This document shows, one piece after another, positions 24,880-34,662 of a stretch of DNA of 64,000 nt. Both the position numbers and the translations under genes were made by a program. Origin of the DNA: Streptomyces sp. SDr-06 (GTDB taxonomy: Bacteria > Actinomycetota > Actinomycetes > Streptomycetales > Streptomycetaceae). Below the pieces are notes generated by a model. That model was not told the origin of the DNA, did not search any database, and saw only the letters and a list, made by a program, of their open reading frames with translations. The stretch lies in contig NZ_QOLA01000006.1 of the NCBI RefSeq assembly GCF_003324565.1, forward strand, positions 310,001 to 374,000, given 5' to 3'. Positions within the stretch are counted from its first letter, which is position 1. Each line of letters opens with the position of its first letter.

Positions 24880-25785
24880 TCAGCGCGGTGCGCGGATGCC
24901 GTCGATGATGCGCGTCCAGTTGTCCCCGCCGTGGCCGTCCCCGATCGCGCGTCGGTAGTGGGCCCGCACCGCCAGCGGAAGGGCGAGGTCGAGACCGAGT
25001 GCGGTGCTGGTCTCGACGATGTGGTCGGCCGTCGCGCCCATCATGGTGACCGTGCTGAGGTCGCCGGGGTGCCGGCCCGCGTCGAGCGCCGCGCCGGGGC
25101 TCTTTTCGCCGGCTCTCAGGATGGCGCCGATCGAGTCGGCGGAGGCGAGCAGTTCCGGCAGCGCGTCGGCGGCCTTCATTCCCGCGGCGCCCAGCATCGC
25201 GGTGGCGTGCATCAGGGCGGACAACGTGGTCAGGAACACGGCGAGTTGGGCTTGGTACATCATCTGGGCCAGGCCCGGGTCCGTGCCCAGGTACCTGGGC
25301 ACACCGAGCAGGGTCAGCGTGGCGCGGTGCCGCTCCATCTCCTCGGCCGGCCCGCTGTAGTAGACGTGGGCCGCCGCCGTGCCGACCATCGGCGCGGGGA
25401 CCATGACGCCTCCGGTGAGGAAGGCCGCGCCGCGGCTCGCCGCCCATGCCGAGGCCTCACGGGTGCGGTCGGGGGTGTCGGAGCTCAGGTTGACCAGCGT
25501 GCGGCCCGCCAGTGATGGCCCGGCGGTTTCGAGGACGTCGTACATGGCCTGGTAGTCGGTGAGGCTGAGGATCACGAGGTCGCTCGCCTCGATCGCCCCG
25601 CCGGGTGTCGCCGCGAGCACCGCTCCGGCGGCGACGACCCCGTCGGCCCGCTCCGCGGTGCGGTTCCAGACGGTGACCGGATGCCCGGCGGTGAGGAGCG
25701 TGCGGGTCATCGCCTGGCCCATCGGGCCGAGGCCGATCACGGTGACGGGGCTGTTCTGGCTGGTGGTGGTGTGTCGTTGGTTCAC
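24880..25785 (-). CDS. NADPH-dependent imine reductase-like / 3-hydroxyisobutyrate dehydrogenase family
   Basis: 301 residues. VTVIGLGPMGQAMTRTLLTA is the Rossmann motif, VWNRTAERAD with Arg selects NADPH, and an all-helical C-terminal domain provides the dimer. The region after GVMVPAPMVGTAAAHVYYSG lacks the catalytic Lys of hydroxyisobutyrate dehydrogenases (KMxxN is replaced by MMYQAQLAVF), which is the pattern of imine reductases. The start GTG 25785 is favoured by N-terminal length; GTG 25806 is possible. Divergent from an HxlR regulator at 25869 that probably controls it. Confidence 0.85.
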   Translation of the reverse strand: MNQRHTTTSQNSPVTVIGLGPMGQAMTRTLLTAGHPVTVWNRTAERADGVVAAGAVLAATPGGAIEASDLVILSLTDYQAMYDVLETAGPSLAGRTLVNLSSDTPDRTREASAWAASRGAAFLTGGVMVPAPMVGTAAAHVYYSGPAEEMERHRATLTLLGVPRYLGTDPGLAQMMYQAQLAVFLTTLSALMHATAMLGAAGMKAADALPELLASADSIGAILRAGEKSPGAALDAGRHPGDLSTVTMMGATADHIVETSTALGLDLALPLAVRAHYRRAIGDGHGGDNWTRIIDGIRAPR

Positions 25786-25818
25786 GTCTCCATGCTGGGC
25801 GGGCACAGCTAGTCTCGG

Positions 25819-25858
25819 AAGTACGCACTGTTTTCTGCGGTACTTACTTTTTCGTAAG
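25819..25858. promoter_or_regulatory. Putative HxlR operator between the divergent genes
   Basis: AAGTAC (25819-25824) with GTACTT (25840-25845), overlapped by CTTAC (25843-25847) with GTAAG (25854-25858). Both inverted repeats sit in the AT-rich 60-bp gap. Confidence 0.5.
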
Positions 25859-25868
25859 GGGATCCCCG

Positions 25869-26240
25869 ATGGCCAAGGCGCCGAGACGCGGCCCGTACAT
25901 CTGCGGCATCGATGCCGCCCTCGACGTGGTCAGCGGCAAGTGGAAGGGCCTGATCCTGTGGGAGTTGGCCACGCAGGGCGTACGCCGCTTCGCCGAACTG
26001 AGGCGCGCTCTGCCGGGCGTGAGCGAGAAGATGCTGACGCAGCACCTGCGGGAGATGGAGGCCGACGCCCTGGTGCACCGGAAGGTCTATGCCGAGGTCC
26101 CGCCGCGGGTGGAGTACTCCTTGACGGAGCACGGGGAGACGCTCAACCAGGCGCTCCGTTCGCTGGGCGCGTGGGGAGTGGAGCGGATCCGCCGGGAAGG
26201 CTTCGAAGCCGTCGACGTGGCCGGAACCGCGCAGGTCTGA
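25869..26240 (+). CDS. HxlR family transcriptional regulator
   Basis: 123 residues. CGIDAALDVVSGKWKGLILW is the HxlR opening with a conserved Cys, a redox or aldehyde sensor in several members. The winged helix is RFAELRRALPGVSEKMLTQH, LREMEADALV and the wing YAEVPPRVEYSLTEHGETLN. ATG 25869. Cytosolic dimer; probably represses the divergent reductase gene and itself. The intergenic palindromes support this. The inducer is unknown. Confidence 0.93.
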   Translation: MAKAPRRGPYICGIDAALDVVSGKWKGLILWELATQGVRRFAELRRALPGVSEKMLTQHLREMEADALVHRKVYAEVPPRVEYSLTEHGETLNQALRSLGAWGVERIRREGFEAVDVAGTAQV

Positions 26241-26346
26241 GCCGCCGGGCGCGACGGGATGCCAGGCGGTCGGTTTGGCGGCGGGTTTCGGGGAGACCCG
26301 CTCCAGCCGGACGGACATTTCTCCATCAGATCAAGGGAGTTGACCC

Positions 26347-26520
26347 ATGGCTGGCGATGAGAAGGCCAAGTCCAAGGTCGAGCAGGCGAAGGGCAAAGTG
26401 AAGAAGACGGCCGGACGCGCGGTCGGCAACGAGAGCAAGGAAGCCGAAGGCCGCGGTGAGAAGGCCAAGGGCGACGCGCGCCAGGCGAAGGAAAAGATCA
26501 AGGACGTCTTCAAGGACTAG
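26347..26520 (+). CDS. CsbD family stress protein (copy 1)
   Basis: 57 residues, nearly all Lys, Glu, Ala, Gly: AGDEKAKSKVEQAKGKVKKT, AGRAVGNESKEAEGRGEKAK, GDARQAKEKIKDVFKD. This is the CsbD-like general stress family, in Bacillus under SigB control; probably intrinsically flexible helical protein in the cytosol. AAGGGAG lies 7 bp before ATG 26347. A second copy is at 33194-33367. Confidence 0.93.
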   Translation: MAGDEKAKSKVEQAKGKVKKTAGRAVGNESKEAEGRGEKAKGDARQAKEKIKDVFKD

Positions 26521-26772
26521 TGCGGCGCAGCGTCGATCCTTCAAGGGTCGCTGGTCAGTTGACCAGGTCGCCGGGGCAGACGGCGAGGACGCCTTCGGGG
26601 CTTCCGAGGGACGGGCCCGCGGGCAGGATGTCGTCCTCGTAAGGCCCGTCGTGCCCGACCGCCCCCGGCGACGGCTGCACCACCTGATCACGCACTGATC
26701 TCCACCCTGCCCCGGCGTCCACTGCGCCGCGGCCGGTTCGTCTCCTGCTACGAACTGGCCGCGGCCAAAGGA
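26521..26772. other. 250-bp intergenic gap with a palindrome
   Basis: No gene recognised. CTGGTCA-GT-TGACCAG at 26551-26566 is a 7-bp inverted repeat with 2-bp spacer, too tight for a terminator loop and more like a protein-binding site. Confidence 0.4.
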
Positions 26773-28005
26773 TCAACGCGGCGCTGCACCAGGGGACTGG
26801 AAGACTACTTCCGGATTGTCCGGCGAGGGGCCGTCCAGCAGCGGACTGTCGATCCCCTTCAGCGTCCGGTCGAAGAACGCCTTCACATACTCACGGGTGA
26901 TCTCCACCCCGCGTTGCGGGGAGAGGGGAGCCGTCGGGAACCCGGCCTGCTCCTGGAGCACGTCCCCGTCGGCGAAGCTGAAGTGGTCGGCGCCAACGAC
27001 CGTCAGCCACTTCTTGTAGCCGCCGAAGGCGTCCCACGCCTGCTTCCACACGACGTCGTCGCCGCCGTCGCCGGACGTGTGGCCGTCGGCCCTGCCCAGC
27101 ATGAGGAACGGCCGGTCGATCTGGCCGGGCTTCGGGGCCGGGAAGAAGGTGCCGTCCATGTCCACTCCGGCCCGGACGCGCGGGTCGGCGATCATCGTGG
27201 CGGCGGCCGACGCTCCACCGAGGGAGTGGCCGGCCATGCCGATCTGGTGCCTGTCGATGAGGTGGGCCAGGCGCCACGCGGTGTTGCCGTGCGTCAGCTG
27301 GTCGATCACGAAGGACACGTCCCGCCCGCGGCTGGTGACTTCGGCGGGGAAGTCGATCGTCTCCGGGTGGTCGCAGATCGCGCACGGCGGCGTCTCGCCG
27401 TTCGCCAGCGTCTCGCCGGTGTCCTCGTAGGTGTGGCCGACGAGCGCGACGACGTAGCCGTGGCTGGCCAGTTCGGTCGCGAGCGAGGTGAGCATCATGC
27501 GCGGGTTCTCGGCCGCGGCGGAGAGGACCACCAGCGGATGCTTGCCGTGCTGCGGGCGCGCGCCGTCGAAGGCGTGCGTGGTGACGCCGGCAAGGGTCTG
27601 CGGGGTGATGCCGGAGCTCGGCGGGAGCTTGCGGTGCTGGATGACTCCGGCTGCCTCGCCGAGGGTCATGTACGGGGCAGGAGTCCCGGTCCCGGGGACG
27701 GCCGGGTAGACCATCGTGACGGCCAGTTGGCGGGGACCGGACGACGGCACCCACGGGTCGAGGCGGTTCTTGTCGGTGAGGTGGATGATGTCCTCGCCGG
27801 CGGCGTAGGGGCCGGTCGGCGCGGGGAGCACGCCCTGGAAGGACCGCGTCGGCGCGGCGGCCGCGGCCGGTGCGGTGCCGAACGCGTGCGAGGCCACCGG
27901 TATGGCCGACGGTGCGGTCGTGGCGGCGAACCCGGTGCCGGTCCCGGTGACGAGGGTGGCGAGAGTGAGCACCGCGACTGCGTTGATACGGCGATTGCGT
28001 TTCAT
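26773..28005 (-). CDS. Secreted alpha/beta hydrolase (PAF-acetylhydrolase-like)
   Basis: 410 residues with a signal peptide (MKRNRR, core AVAVLTLATLVTG, cleavage near GFAA) and an Ala/Thr-rich linker. KHPLVVLSAAAENPRMMLTS resembles the strand-oxyanion region, GHSLGGASAA is the nucleophile elbow and GADHFSFADGD holds the probable catalytic His. The pattern is that of bacterial platelet-activating-factor acetylhydrolase / polyester hydrolase-like enzymes. Acts outside the cell on an ester substrate not deducible from sequence. ATG 28005 lacks a clear Shine-Dalgarno but no other start gives a signal peptide. Confidence 0.88.
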   Translation of the reverse strand: MKRNRRINAVAVLTLATLVTGTGTGFAATTAPSAIPVASHAFGTAPAAAAAPTRSFQGVLPAPTGPYAAGEDIIHLTDKNRLDPWVPSSGPRQLAVTMVYPAVPGTGTPAPYMTLGEAAGVIQHRKLPPSSGITPQTLAGVTTHAFDGARPQHGKHPLVVLSAAAENPRMMLTSLATELASHGYVVALVGHTYEDTGETLANGETPPCAICDHPETIDFPAEVTSRGRDVSFVIDQLTHGNTAWRLAHLIDRHQIGMAGHSLGGASAAATMIADPRVRAGVDMDGTFFPAPKPGQIDRPFLMLGRADGHTSGDGGDDVVWKQAWDAFGGYKKWLTVVGADHFSFADGDVLQEQAGFPTAPLSPQRGVEITREYVKAFFDRTLKGIDSPLLDGPSPDNPEVVFQSPGAAPR

Positions 28006-28180
28006 GGGGACGACGCTAAGTTCCGCGGCTGGGTATCGAATCAGCCCACAGATGTGTGTGGTTCGTAGCCCCCGCGAGGTATCGGAGTCATCCGTGGGAA
28101 CGATGTCGTGCGGCGCGGGGCCCCTTCTCAGGCATCGTCGAGCACCACCTTCGTCCTGGCGTCCGCAAGGGGCGGGCGCG

Positions 28181-30289
28181 CTAGACCGGCGCTCGCCCGG
28201 CGGCGTGCACCCGGTCCGGTGTGAGCGGCAGTTCCCTGAAGCGGATGCCGGTGGCGTGGTGCACCGCGTTGCCGATCGCGGCCGCCGTTCCCACGATGCC
28301 GATCTCCCCGATGCCCTTGCTTCCCATCGGGTTGAGGTGGGTGTCCTCCTCGTCGATCCAGTGGGCCTCGACCTCGGGCACATCTGCGTGCGCCGGGACG
28401 TGGTAGCCCGCGAGGTCGCTGCCGAGGAACGCACCCGACGCCGGGTCCACGCGGCCCTCCTCCGTCAGCGCCATACCGAGCCCCATCACCATGCCGCCGA
28501 TGAACTGCGACCTGGCGGTCCGCGGATTGAGGATGCGTCCGGCCGCGTACACCCCGAGCAGGCGGCGCACCCGCACCTCCCCCGTGACCGTGTCGACGCC
28601 CACCTCGGCGAAGTGGGCACCGAAGGCGTGGCGCGCGTACGGCGTGTCCGCGTCGGCCACGCCCGCGGTGTCCGCGGAGGCCGTCAGCCCCTCGGGGGGC
28701 AACGGGCCGGAGCGTTCCTGGAGTTGGCGAGCCAGGGAGCGGCACGCCTCGTGCACGGCCCAGCCCCAGGACGAGGTGCCGGACGAGCCCCCCGCGAGCG
28801 GAGCCGTGGGGAGTCCGGTGGCACCGATCTCGGTACGGACCGCTTCGGCTCCGACGCCGAGCGCTTCGGCCGCGATCTGCGCCAGCACGGTGCGGGCGCC
28901 GGTGCCGATGTCGGTGGCGTTGATCCGTACCACGTGGAGCCCGTCGGGGTGGGCTGTGACGGTCGCGCAGCTGGGAGAGACCAGCACCGGGTAGGTGGCG
29001 GCGGCCACGCCGGTGCCGGTCAGCCACGTCCCCGACCGCCGGACCCCCGCACGGGGGTCGCGCTCGGCCCAGCCGAAGCGCTTCGCGCCCTCGCGCAGAC
29101 ACTCCACGACGTGCCGGCTGCTGAACGGACGGCCGCTGTCGGGCTCTTCGCCGGGCTCGTTGCGCGCCCGCAGCTCGATGGGGTCCATGGCGAGCGCGCA
29201 GGCGAGTTCGTCGATGGCGGACTCCAGGGCGTACATGCCCGGCGCCTCCCCCGGCGCCCGCATCCAGGAGGGGGTGGGCACGTCCAGCGCGGCGACCCGG
29301 TGGGCGGTGAGACTGTTCGGGCCCGCGTACATCACGCGCCCGGGCACCGCCGCCTGCTCGACGAACTCCTTGATCCGGGAGGTGTGCGTGGTCACCTCGT
29401 GGATCAGCGAGGTGAGCGTGCCGTCCGGCTCGGCACCGAGCCGCAGGCGGTGGTCGGTCGGCGCACGGTGCCCGACCAGCTCCGTCAACTGCCGCCTGGT
29501 CAAGGCCAGTTTGACGGGCCGCCCCACCTGCAGGGAGGCCATCGCGGCGAGCACCACATGCGGCCGGGGCGTGCCCTTGGAGCCGAACCCGCCGCCGACG
29601 TGTTCACTCACGACGGTCACCCGTTCCTCGGGCAGCTCGAACACCTCGGCCAGGACGGCGCGTACCGGGTCGGCACCCTGGCAGGTGTCGTACACCGTGA
29701 GGCGGCCGTCCTGCCAGCTCGCGGTGGCCCCGTGCGGCTCCATTGGGTGGTTGTGCAGGGGCGGCACCCGGTAGCGGACGTCGACCTTCACCGGTGCTGC
29801 GGCGAACTCTCCCTCGGGATCGCCCCTCCGGCGTTCGGCGGGGTGGCCGCCGTTGGCCTCCTCAGGGGTGTAGGCACCGGGCGGGTCCTCGGTCAGGACG
29901 GCCTCGTGGGGTTCGGTCTCGTATCCGACACCCACCGCATCGGCCGCGGCGCGTGCCGCTTCCAGCGTCTCGGCGACCGTCAGAGCGACCGGCCACCCGT
30001 GGTGCGGCACTCGGGAATCCTGGAGCACGGCGAGGGTGGCGTCGTCCGTGTCGGCGAGCCGGGGCGCCGAGTCGGGGGTGAGCACGGCGAGCACGCCGGG
30101 CACCTTCAGCGCGGCGGCCGTGTCCAGGGAGGTGACCCTGCCCCGGGGGACGGTGGCCGTCACCAGCCAGGCGTAGACACAGCCGGGCGGCGTGTACTCC
30201 GTGGCGTACAGGGCACCTCCGGTCACCTTCGCCCCGCCCTCACGGCGCTCGATGGGCGAGCCGACTGCGTTGTGCGCTTGTGAAGCCAT
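28181..30289 (-). CDS. Molybdopterin-binding subunit, xanthine dehydrogenase family (PaoC-like)
   Basis: 702 residues. Begins with GSPIERREGGAKVTGGALYA, the Moco-subunit opening; FELPEERVTVVSEHVGGGFG (GGGFGxK loop) and MRAPGEAPGMYALE (conserved RxPGE) bind the cofactor; SKGIGEIGIVGTA carries the catalytic Glu (GxGE). Oxidises an aldehyde or N-heterocycle by hydroxylation with water, in the cytosol or periplasm according to partner. Third gene of a minus-strand operon FeS-FAD-Moco, as in E. coli paoABC. AGGAG precedes ATG 30289. No MocA/PaoD-like maturation gene is seen here. Confidence 0.93.
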   Translation of the reverse strand: MASQAHNAVGSPIERREGGAKVTGGALYATEYTPPGCVYAWLVTATVPRGRVTSLDTAAALKVPGVLAVLTPDSAPRLADTDDATLAVLQDSRVPHHGWPVALTVAETLEAARAAADAVGVGYETEPHEAVLTEDPPGAYTPEEANGGHPAERRRGDPEGEFAAAPVKVDVRYRVPPLHNHPMEPHGATASWQDGRLTVYDTCQGADPVRAVLAEVFELPEERVTVVSEHVGGGFGSKGTPRPHVVLAAMASLQVGRPVKLALTRRQLTELVGHRAPTDHRLRLGAEPDGTLTSLIHEVTTHTSRIKEFVEQAAVPGRVMYAGPNSLTAHRVAALDVPTPSWMRAPGEAPGMYALESAIDELACALAMDPIELRARNEPGEEPDSGRPFSSRHVVECLREGAKRFGWAERDPRAGVRRSGTWLTGTGVAAATYPVLVSPSCATVTAHPDGLHVVRINATDIGTGARTVLAQIAAEALGVGAEAVRTEIGATGLPTAPLAGGSSGTSSWGWAVHEACRSLARQLQERSGPLPPEGLTASADTAGVADADTPYARHAFGAHFAEVGVDTVTGEVRVRRLLGVYAAGRILNPRTARSQFIGGMVMGLGMALTEEGRVDPASGAFLGSDLAGYHVPAHADVPEVEAHWIDEEDTHLNPMGSKGIGEIGIVGTAAAIGNAVHHATGIRFRELPLTPDRVHAAGRAPV

Positions 30290-30341
30290 GACGGGTCTCC
30301 TAGCGGGTCGAACCGGGCGCGGCGTGCCTCCTCGGAGGGGT

Positions 30342-31324
<983 letters not shown>

Positions 31325-31328
<4 letters not shown>

Positions 31329-31942
31329 GCGATCACGTCCCGCACTGCCTCGACGATGTGGGGGTAGGCGCCGCACCGGCACAGGTTGCCACTCATTCGT
31401 TCGCGGATCTCCTCGCCGGTCAGTCGCACCGGGCCACCCAGCGCCTGCCGCGGGTCGGTGACCAGGGAGGGCGCGCCCGCCTTGGCCTCCTCCAGCATGC
31501 CGACGGCCGAACACAGCTGGCCGGGTGTGCAGTACCCGCACTGGAACGCGTCGCGGTCCAGGAACGCGCGCTGCAACGGATGGAGGTCGCCGTCCTCGCC
31601 GGCCAGGTCGGCGAGCCCCTCCACGGTCACGATCGCGGCCCCGTCGAGCGTCACCGCCAACAGCAGACAGCTGTTGACCCGGCGGCCGTCCACCAGCACC
31701 GTGCAGGCCCCGCACTGGCCGTGGTCGCAGCCCTTCTTCGACCCGGTCAGAACGAGCCGCTCGCGCAGCAGGTCGAGCAGGGTGGCGCGGTGGTCGACCT
31801 CGACGGTGTGGGGGGACGCGTTCACCCGCAGGGTCACCTGGGACGTGGTGGGACCGGGCGGCGCATCCGCGGGGCGGGGCCAGGGCTCGTGCCGCACCGC
31901 CCGGGTCGATTCGCCGGCGCGGGGTTCCTCGCTGCTGTCCAT
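31325..31942 (-). CDS. 2Fe-2S subunit of aldehyde oxidoreductase (PaoA-like)
   Basis: 205 residues. First cluster GCDHGQCGACTV, later CLLL; second cluster CGYCTPGQLCSA and GNLCRCGAYPHIVEAV. These are the two 2Fe-2S domains of the xanthine oxidase family. The N-terminal ~50 residues are Pro/Glu-rich with no twin-arginine motif, unlike E. coli PaoA, so the enzyme is probably cytosolic. First gene of the operon; ATG 31942 chosen because earlier Met has no Shine-Dalgarno. Confidence 0.92.
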
Positions 31943-32048
31943 CGTTGCCTGTTCCTCGATCCGGATGGTCGGCGGCGGCTGACCGCACACCCACCCTCAT
32001 ACAGCTCGGCCCGCCCGGCATCTCGACATCCGCCCGAGCCCCACGACA

Positions 32049-32082
32049 TGAGCGGGGCGGCCCGCCCGGGCCGCCCCGCTCA
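32049..32082 (-). terminator. Terminator after dps
   Basis: TGAGCGGGGCGGCCC (32049-32063) pairs perfectly with 32068-32082 around a 4-nt loop, 16 bp beyond the dps stop. Confidence 0.85.
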
Positions 32083-32097
32083 CGTGGACTCGCGTCC

Positions 32098-32568
32098 TCA
32101 GCTGTTCTCCGCCCGGAACATCCAGGCGTGCTTCTCCAGGTCAGCGGTCACGGCGATGAGCAGGTCCTGGCTCACCGGGTCCGGCTCGTCGGTGGCCGCG
32201 ATGCGCTCACGCATCCGCTCCACGATCCTGCCCAGGGCCACGACCATGACCTCCACGGCCTCCGAGTCCTTGATCCAGCCCTCCGGCACCGTGCCGATCG
32301 CGCTGCCGGCGGCCACACTCGCGGCACGGCCATCCGGGTTCACGCCGAGCGCCGCGGCACGCTCCGCCACGGTGTCCGAGTGCTGGCGCGCCGTGGTCAC
32401 CACCTCGTCGAGCTGGAGGTGCACGGAGCGGAAGCGCGGGCCGACCACGTTCCAGTGCACCTGCTTGGCCGCGAGCGACAGATCGACCAGATCGACGAGG
32501 GCCCCTTGCAGGGCCGAGCCGACCACCTTCAGTTCCTTGTCGGACAGCGAACTCTTCACGACAGACAC
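32098..32568 (-). CDS. dps: Dps family DNA-protection / ferritin-like protein
   Basis: 156 residues. AAKQVHWNVVGPRFRSVHLQ and LDEV hold the intersubunit ferroxidase ligands (His38, His50, Asp54). Dodecameric; oxidises and stores iron with peroxide and binds the nucleoid in starvation or osmotic stress. Start GTG 32568 after GGAGTGAA. In S. coelicolor a dps gene lies close to sigB, and here a SigB-family gene is 1 kb away. Flanked by two terminators, therefore probably its own transcript. Confidence 0.93.
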   Translation of the reverse strand: MSVVKSSLSDKELKVVGSALQGALVDLVDLSLAAKQVHWNVVGPRFRSVHLQLDEVVTTARQHSDTVAERAAALGVNPDGRAASVAAGSAIGTVPEGWIKDSEAVEVMVVALGRIVERMRERIAATDEPDPVSQDLLIAVTADLEKHAWMFRAENS

Positions 32569-32688
32569 TTCTTCACTCCATTTCGCATTCGGCTGCTATC
32601 CGCCTGGACCGTTCATCGGTACCTCTATGTCGCCTTCCTCGAAATACGCATCCGAAACAGCCGAAGGTCCCGACTGCGGGCAGAAAAA

Positions 32689-32722
32689 CGGGTGGCCCGC
32701 CGGAAGTCCGGCGGGCCACCCG
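32689..32722 (-). terminator. Intrinsic terminator after PRC-barrel gene, with T-tract
   Basis: 15-bp perfect stem (32689-32703 with 32708-32722), 4-nt loop. On the minus strand the hairpin is followed by TTTTT, unusually complete for Streptomyces. Confidence 0.9.
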
Positions 32723-32742
32723 AGAAACGAAGCTGTCGGCGT

Positions 32743-33093
32743 TCAGCCGAACGGGCCGCCGTAATAGCGGCCGATCAGGTCGCGGTAGGTGGGATCGTCG
32801 AGATGGGTGGCCGGCTCGAACTCCGGCGAACCCTTGACCTGGTCCCGGGTGAGGGCCACGTGAATCTTCTTCTCGTCCTGGTCGAGCCTGGTGACGGTAC
32901 CCGCGGGCAGCAGAACCCGTTTGCCGAAGATCCACGGCCCGGTGTCCACCACGAGGTAGGCGGAACCGACCTCGTCGGAGTGGACATCGACCTTGCCGAT
33001 GCTTCCGTCGGCCGCCTCGACCTTCCACCCGCGCAGGTCCGCACCGGCGAGATGACCGCTCGTGTCCTGGTAACCCCAGAGATCCTTGTTCAT
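32743..33093 (-). CDS. PRC-barrel domain protein
   Basis: 116 residues. GADLRGWKVEAADGSIGKVD, VVDTGPWIFGKRVLLPAGTV and QDEKKIHVALTRDQVKGSPE are PRC-barrel strands, without the DUF2382 part present in the protein at 3226. The C-terminal YRDLIGRYYGGPFG is typical of Streptomyces copies. Function unknown; probably stress related. GGAGAAA precedes ATG 33093. Follows CsbD by 100 bp on the same strand and may share its transcript. Confidence 0.9.
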   Translation of the reverse strand: MNKDLWGYQDTSGHLAGADLRGWKVEAADGSIGKVDVHSDEVGSAYLVVDTGPWIFGKRVLLPAGTVTRLDQDEKKIHVALTRDQVKGSPEFEPATHLDDPTYRDLIGRYYGGPFG

Positions 33094-33193
33094 CGGAGGG
33101 ATTTCTCCTTTCCGTTCATGACGCGACGCGTTTCCGGCCCGCGGTCCGCGCAGCTCTCGCCGCCTCGGTCACCTGGGCCGGGGCCCTCGGGGA

Positions 33194-33367
33194 TCAGTGC
33201 TTGTAGGCCTCGTTGGCCTTCTCCCTTTCCTCGCGCGTCTCGCCCTTGACCTGGTCGATGCGCCCTTCGGCAGTGAGCCGTTCGTTGCCCGTCACGCGAC
33301 CGAGTGCTTCCTTGACCTTGCCCTTGGCCTGTTCGGTCTTCACCCGGGCCTTCTTGTCAGCGGACAT
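33194..33367 (-). CDS. CsbD family stress protein (copy 2)
   Basis: 57 residues: MSADKKARVKTEQAKGKVKE, ALGRVTGNERLTAEGRIDQV, KGETREEREKANEAYKH. Same length as copy 1 at 26347 but about half identical, more like the classical CsbD consensus (GNERLxAEGRxDQxKG). GGAGGCG precedes ATG 33367. Lies between the sigma factor and the PRC gene, all on the minus strand. Confidence 0.93.
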   Translation of the reverse strand: MSADKKARVKTEQAKGKVKEALGRVTGNERLTAEGRIDQVKGETREEREKANEAYKH

Positions 33368-33578
33368 TGCTTCGCCTCCAGCATGGATCAATCGCGTGGA
33401 CGAAAAGTCACCTGGCCGCTTTGGCCGGTTTCAAACGGGTCCTACGACCTTCCGAGGCACGACTGACGAATTGATTTGGGCAGGCTGAATACACCCTGCC
33501 CATACGCCACTTGAGACCACGAAGGCGCCGCACGCCGCCGGTATGACGACCGGGACAGGCGCGCCCCTCGGGCGGCGG

Positions 33579-34487
33579 TCAGGCGTCTGTGAGGGGTTCC
33601 TCGGTCATCCCGGCACGGAGCTTGGCCAGGATGCGCGACAGCAGCCGGGACACCTGCATCTGCGAGACACCGAGCTCCGCACCGATCTCGGCCTGCGTCA
33701 GCTCCCGCCCGAACCGCATGCTCACGATCCGCCGCTCCCGCTCGGACAGCTCACCCATCAACGGAGCCAGCGCCGAGAGGTTCTCCACCTTCTCCATGCC
33801 CGGATCCTCCTCACCGATGAAATCGACGAACGTGCGGCTGCGGCTGTGCGCAGTCCCGCCCGTCTCTTCCGCGTCGGCGGACATGTCGAGGGAGCCGGCC
33901 GTGTAGCCGTTGGCGGCGACGAGGCCTTCGACGACCTCTTCCTCGTCCAGCTTCAGGTGGGCCGCCAGTTCGCGCACCGTCGGATCGCGGTCCAGCTCAC
34001 GCGCCAGGCTCTCCTTGGCCTTGGCGATGTCGACGCGCAGCTCCTGCAAACGGCGCGGCACATGCACCGCCCACGTGGTGTCACGGAAGAACCGCTTGAT
34101 CTCCCCCACGATGTACGGCACCGCGAACGACGTGAACTCCACCTCACGCGACAGCTCGAACCGGTCGATCGCCTTGATCAGACCAATGGTCCCGACCTGG
34201 ACCACGTCCTCCATCTCACCGCTGCCCCGATTACGGAACCGCCCCGCGGCAAACCGCACCAACGACAGATTCATCTCAATCAGCGTATTCCGCGCGTACT
34301 GGAACTCGGGCGTACCCTCCTCCAGCACCTGAAGCCGCTCGAAGAAAACCCTCGACAACTCCCGCGCGTCCTTCGGCGCGACCTTCCCCGCATCCTCCAC
34401 CCAGGGCAATTCCCCCTCCCTGAGGCCTACCGCCGAGGTCGCCGTCCGGTCCGCCTGCTCTCGTCCCGTAACCCGCGCCGCTGGCAT
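33579..34487 (-). CDS. SigB/SigF-family RNA polymerase sigma factor
   Basis: 302 residues. Region 2: NLSLVRFAAGRFRNRGSGEM, EDVVQVGTIGLIKAIDRFEL, then VEFTSFAVPYIVGEIKRFFR and TWAVHVPRRLQEL. Region 3 has DRDPTVRELAAHLKL. Region 4: LSERERRIVSMRFGRELTQA and IGAELGVSQMQVSRLLSRIL. This is the stress-responsive group 3 SigB/SigF type of Streptomyces, expected to recognise GNNTN(14-16)GGGTAY. GGGAGG lies 8 bp before ATG 34487. No anti-sigma gene overlaps it; an RsbW-like ATPase is at 35287. Probably the regulator of the surrounding stress genes. Confidence 0.95.
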   Translation of the reverse strand: MPAARVTGREQADRTATSAVGLREGELPWVEDAGKVAPKDARELSRVFFERLQVLEEGTPEFQYARNTLIEMNLSLVRFAAGRFRNRGSGEMEDVVQVGTIGLIKAIDRFELSREVEFTSFAVPYIVGEIKRFFRDTTWAVHVPRRLQELRVDIAKAKESLARELDRDPTVRELAAHLKLDEEEVVEGLVAANGYTAGSLDMSADAEETGGTAHSRSRTFVDFIGEEDPGMEKVENLSALAPLMGELSERERRIVSMRFGRELTQAEIGAELGVSQMQVSRLLSRILAKLRAGMTEEPLTDA

Positions 34488-34662
34488 GAAGACATCCTCC
34501 CTAGTCGCGTAACTGCATCGCAGCCTTCGTCTGCCCCCATCGCCGCGGATCATGCGTCCACGTTCCACGAAGGGACAAAGGTCCCGACGCCGGGGGCCGA
34601 GCCGGCCATCTCGTCCGGCAATGCCGCACAGGGGGGCGCTGACGTGCTCCTATGCTGCGCTC

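Noticed and set aside
28128..29102. Alternative minus frame inside the molybdopterin subunit gene
   Set aside because: Arg/Gly-rich shadow of the 702-residue xanthine dehydrogenase family protein.
32569..34662. SigB-type promoters (GNNT-N15-GGGTAY) upstream of dps, csbD and sigma genes
   Set aside because: Candidate matches such as GTTTCG...GGAAGG or GTTTGA...GGTGAC have wrong spacing or two or more mismatches.
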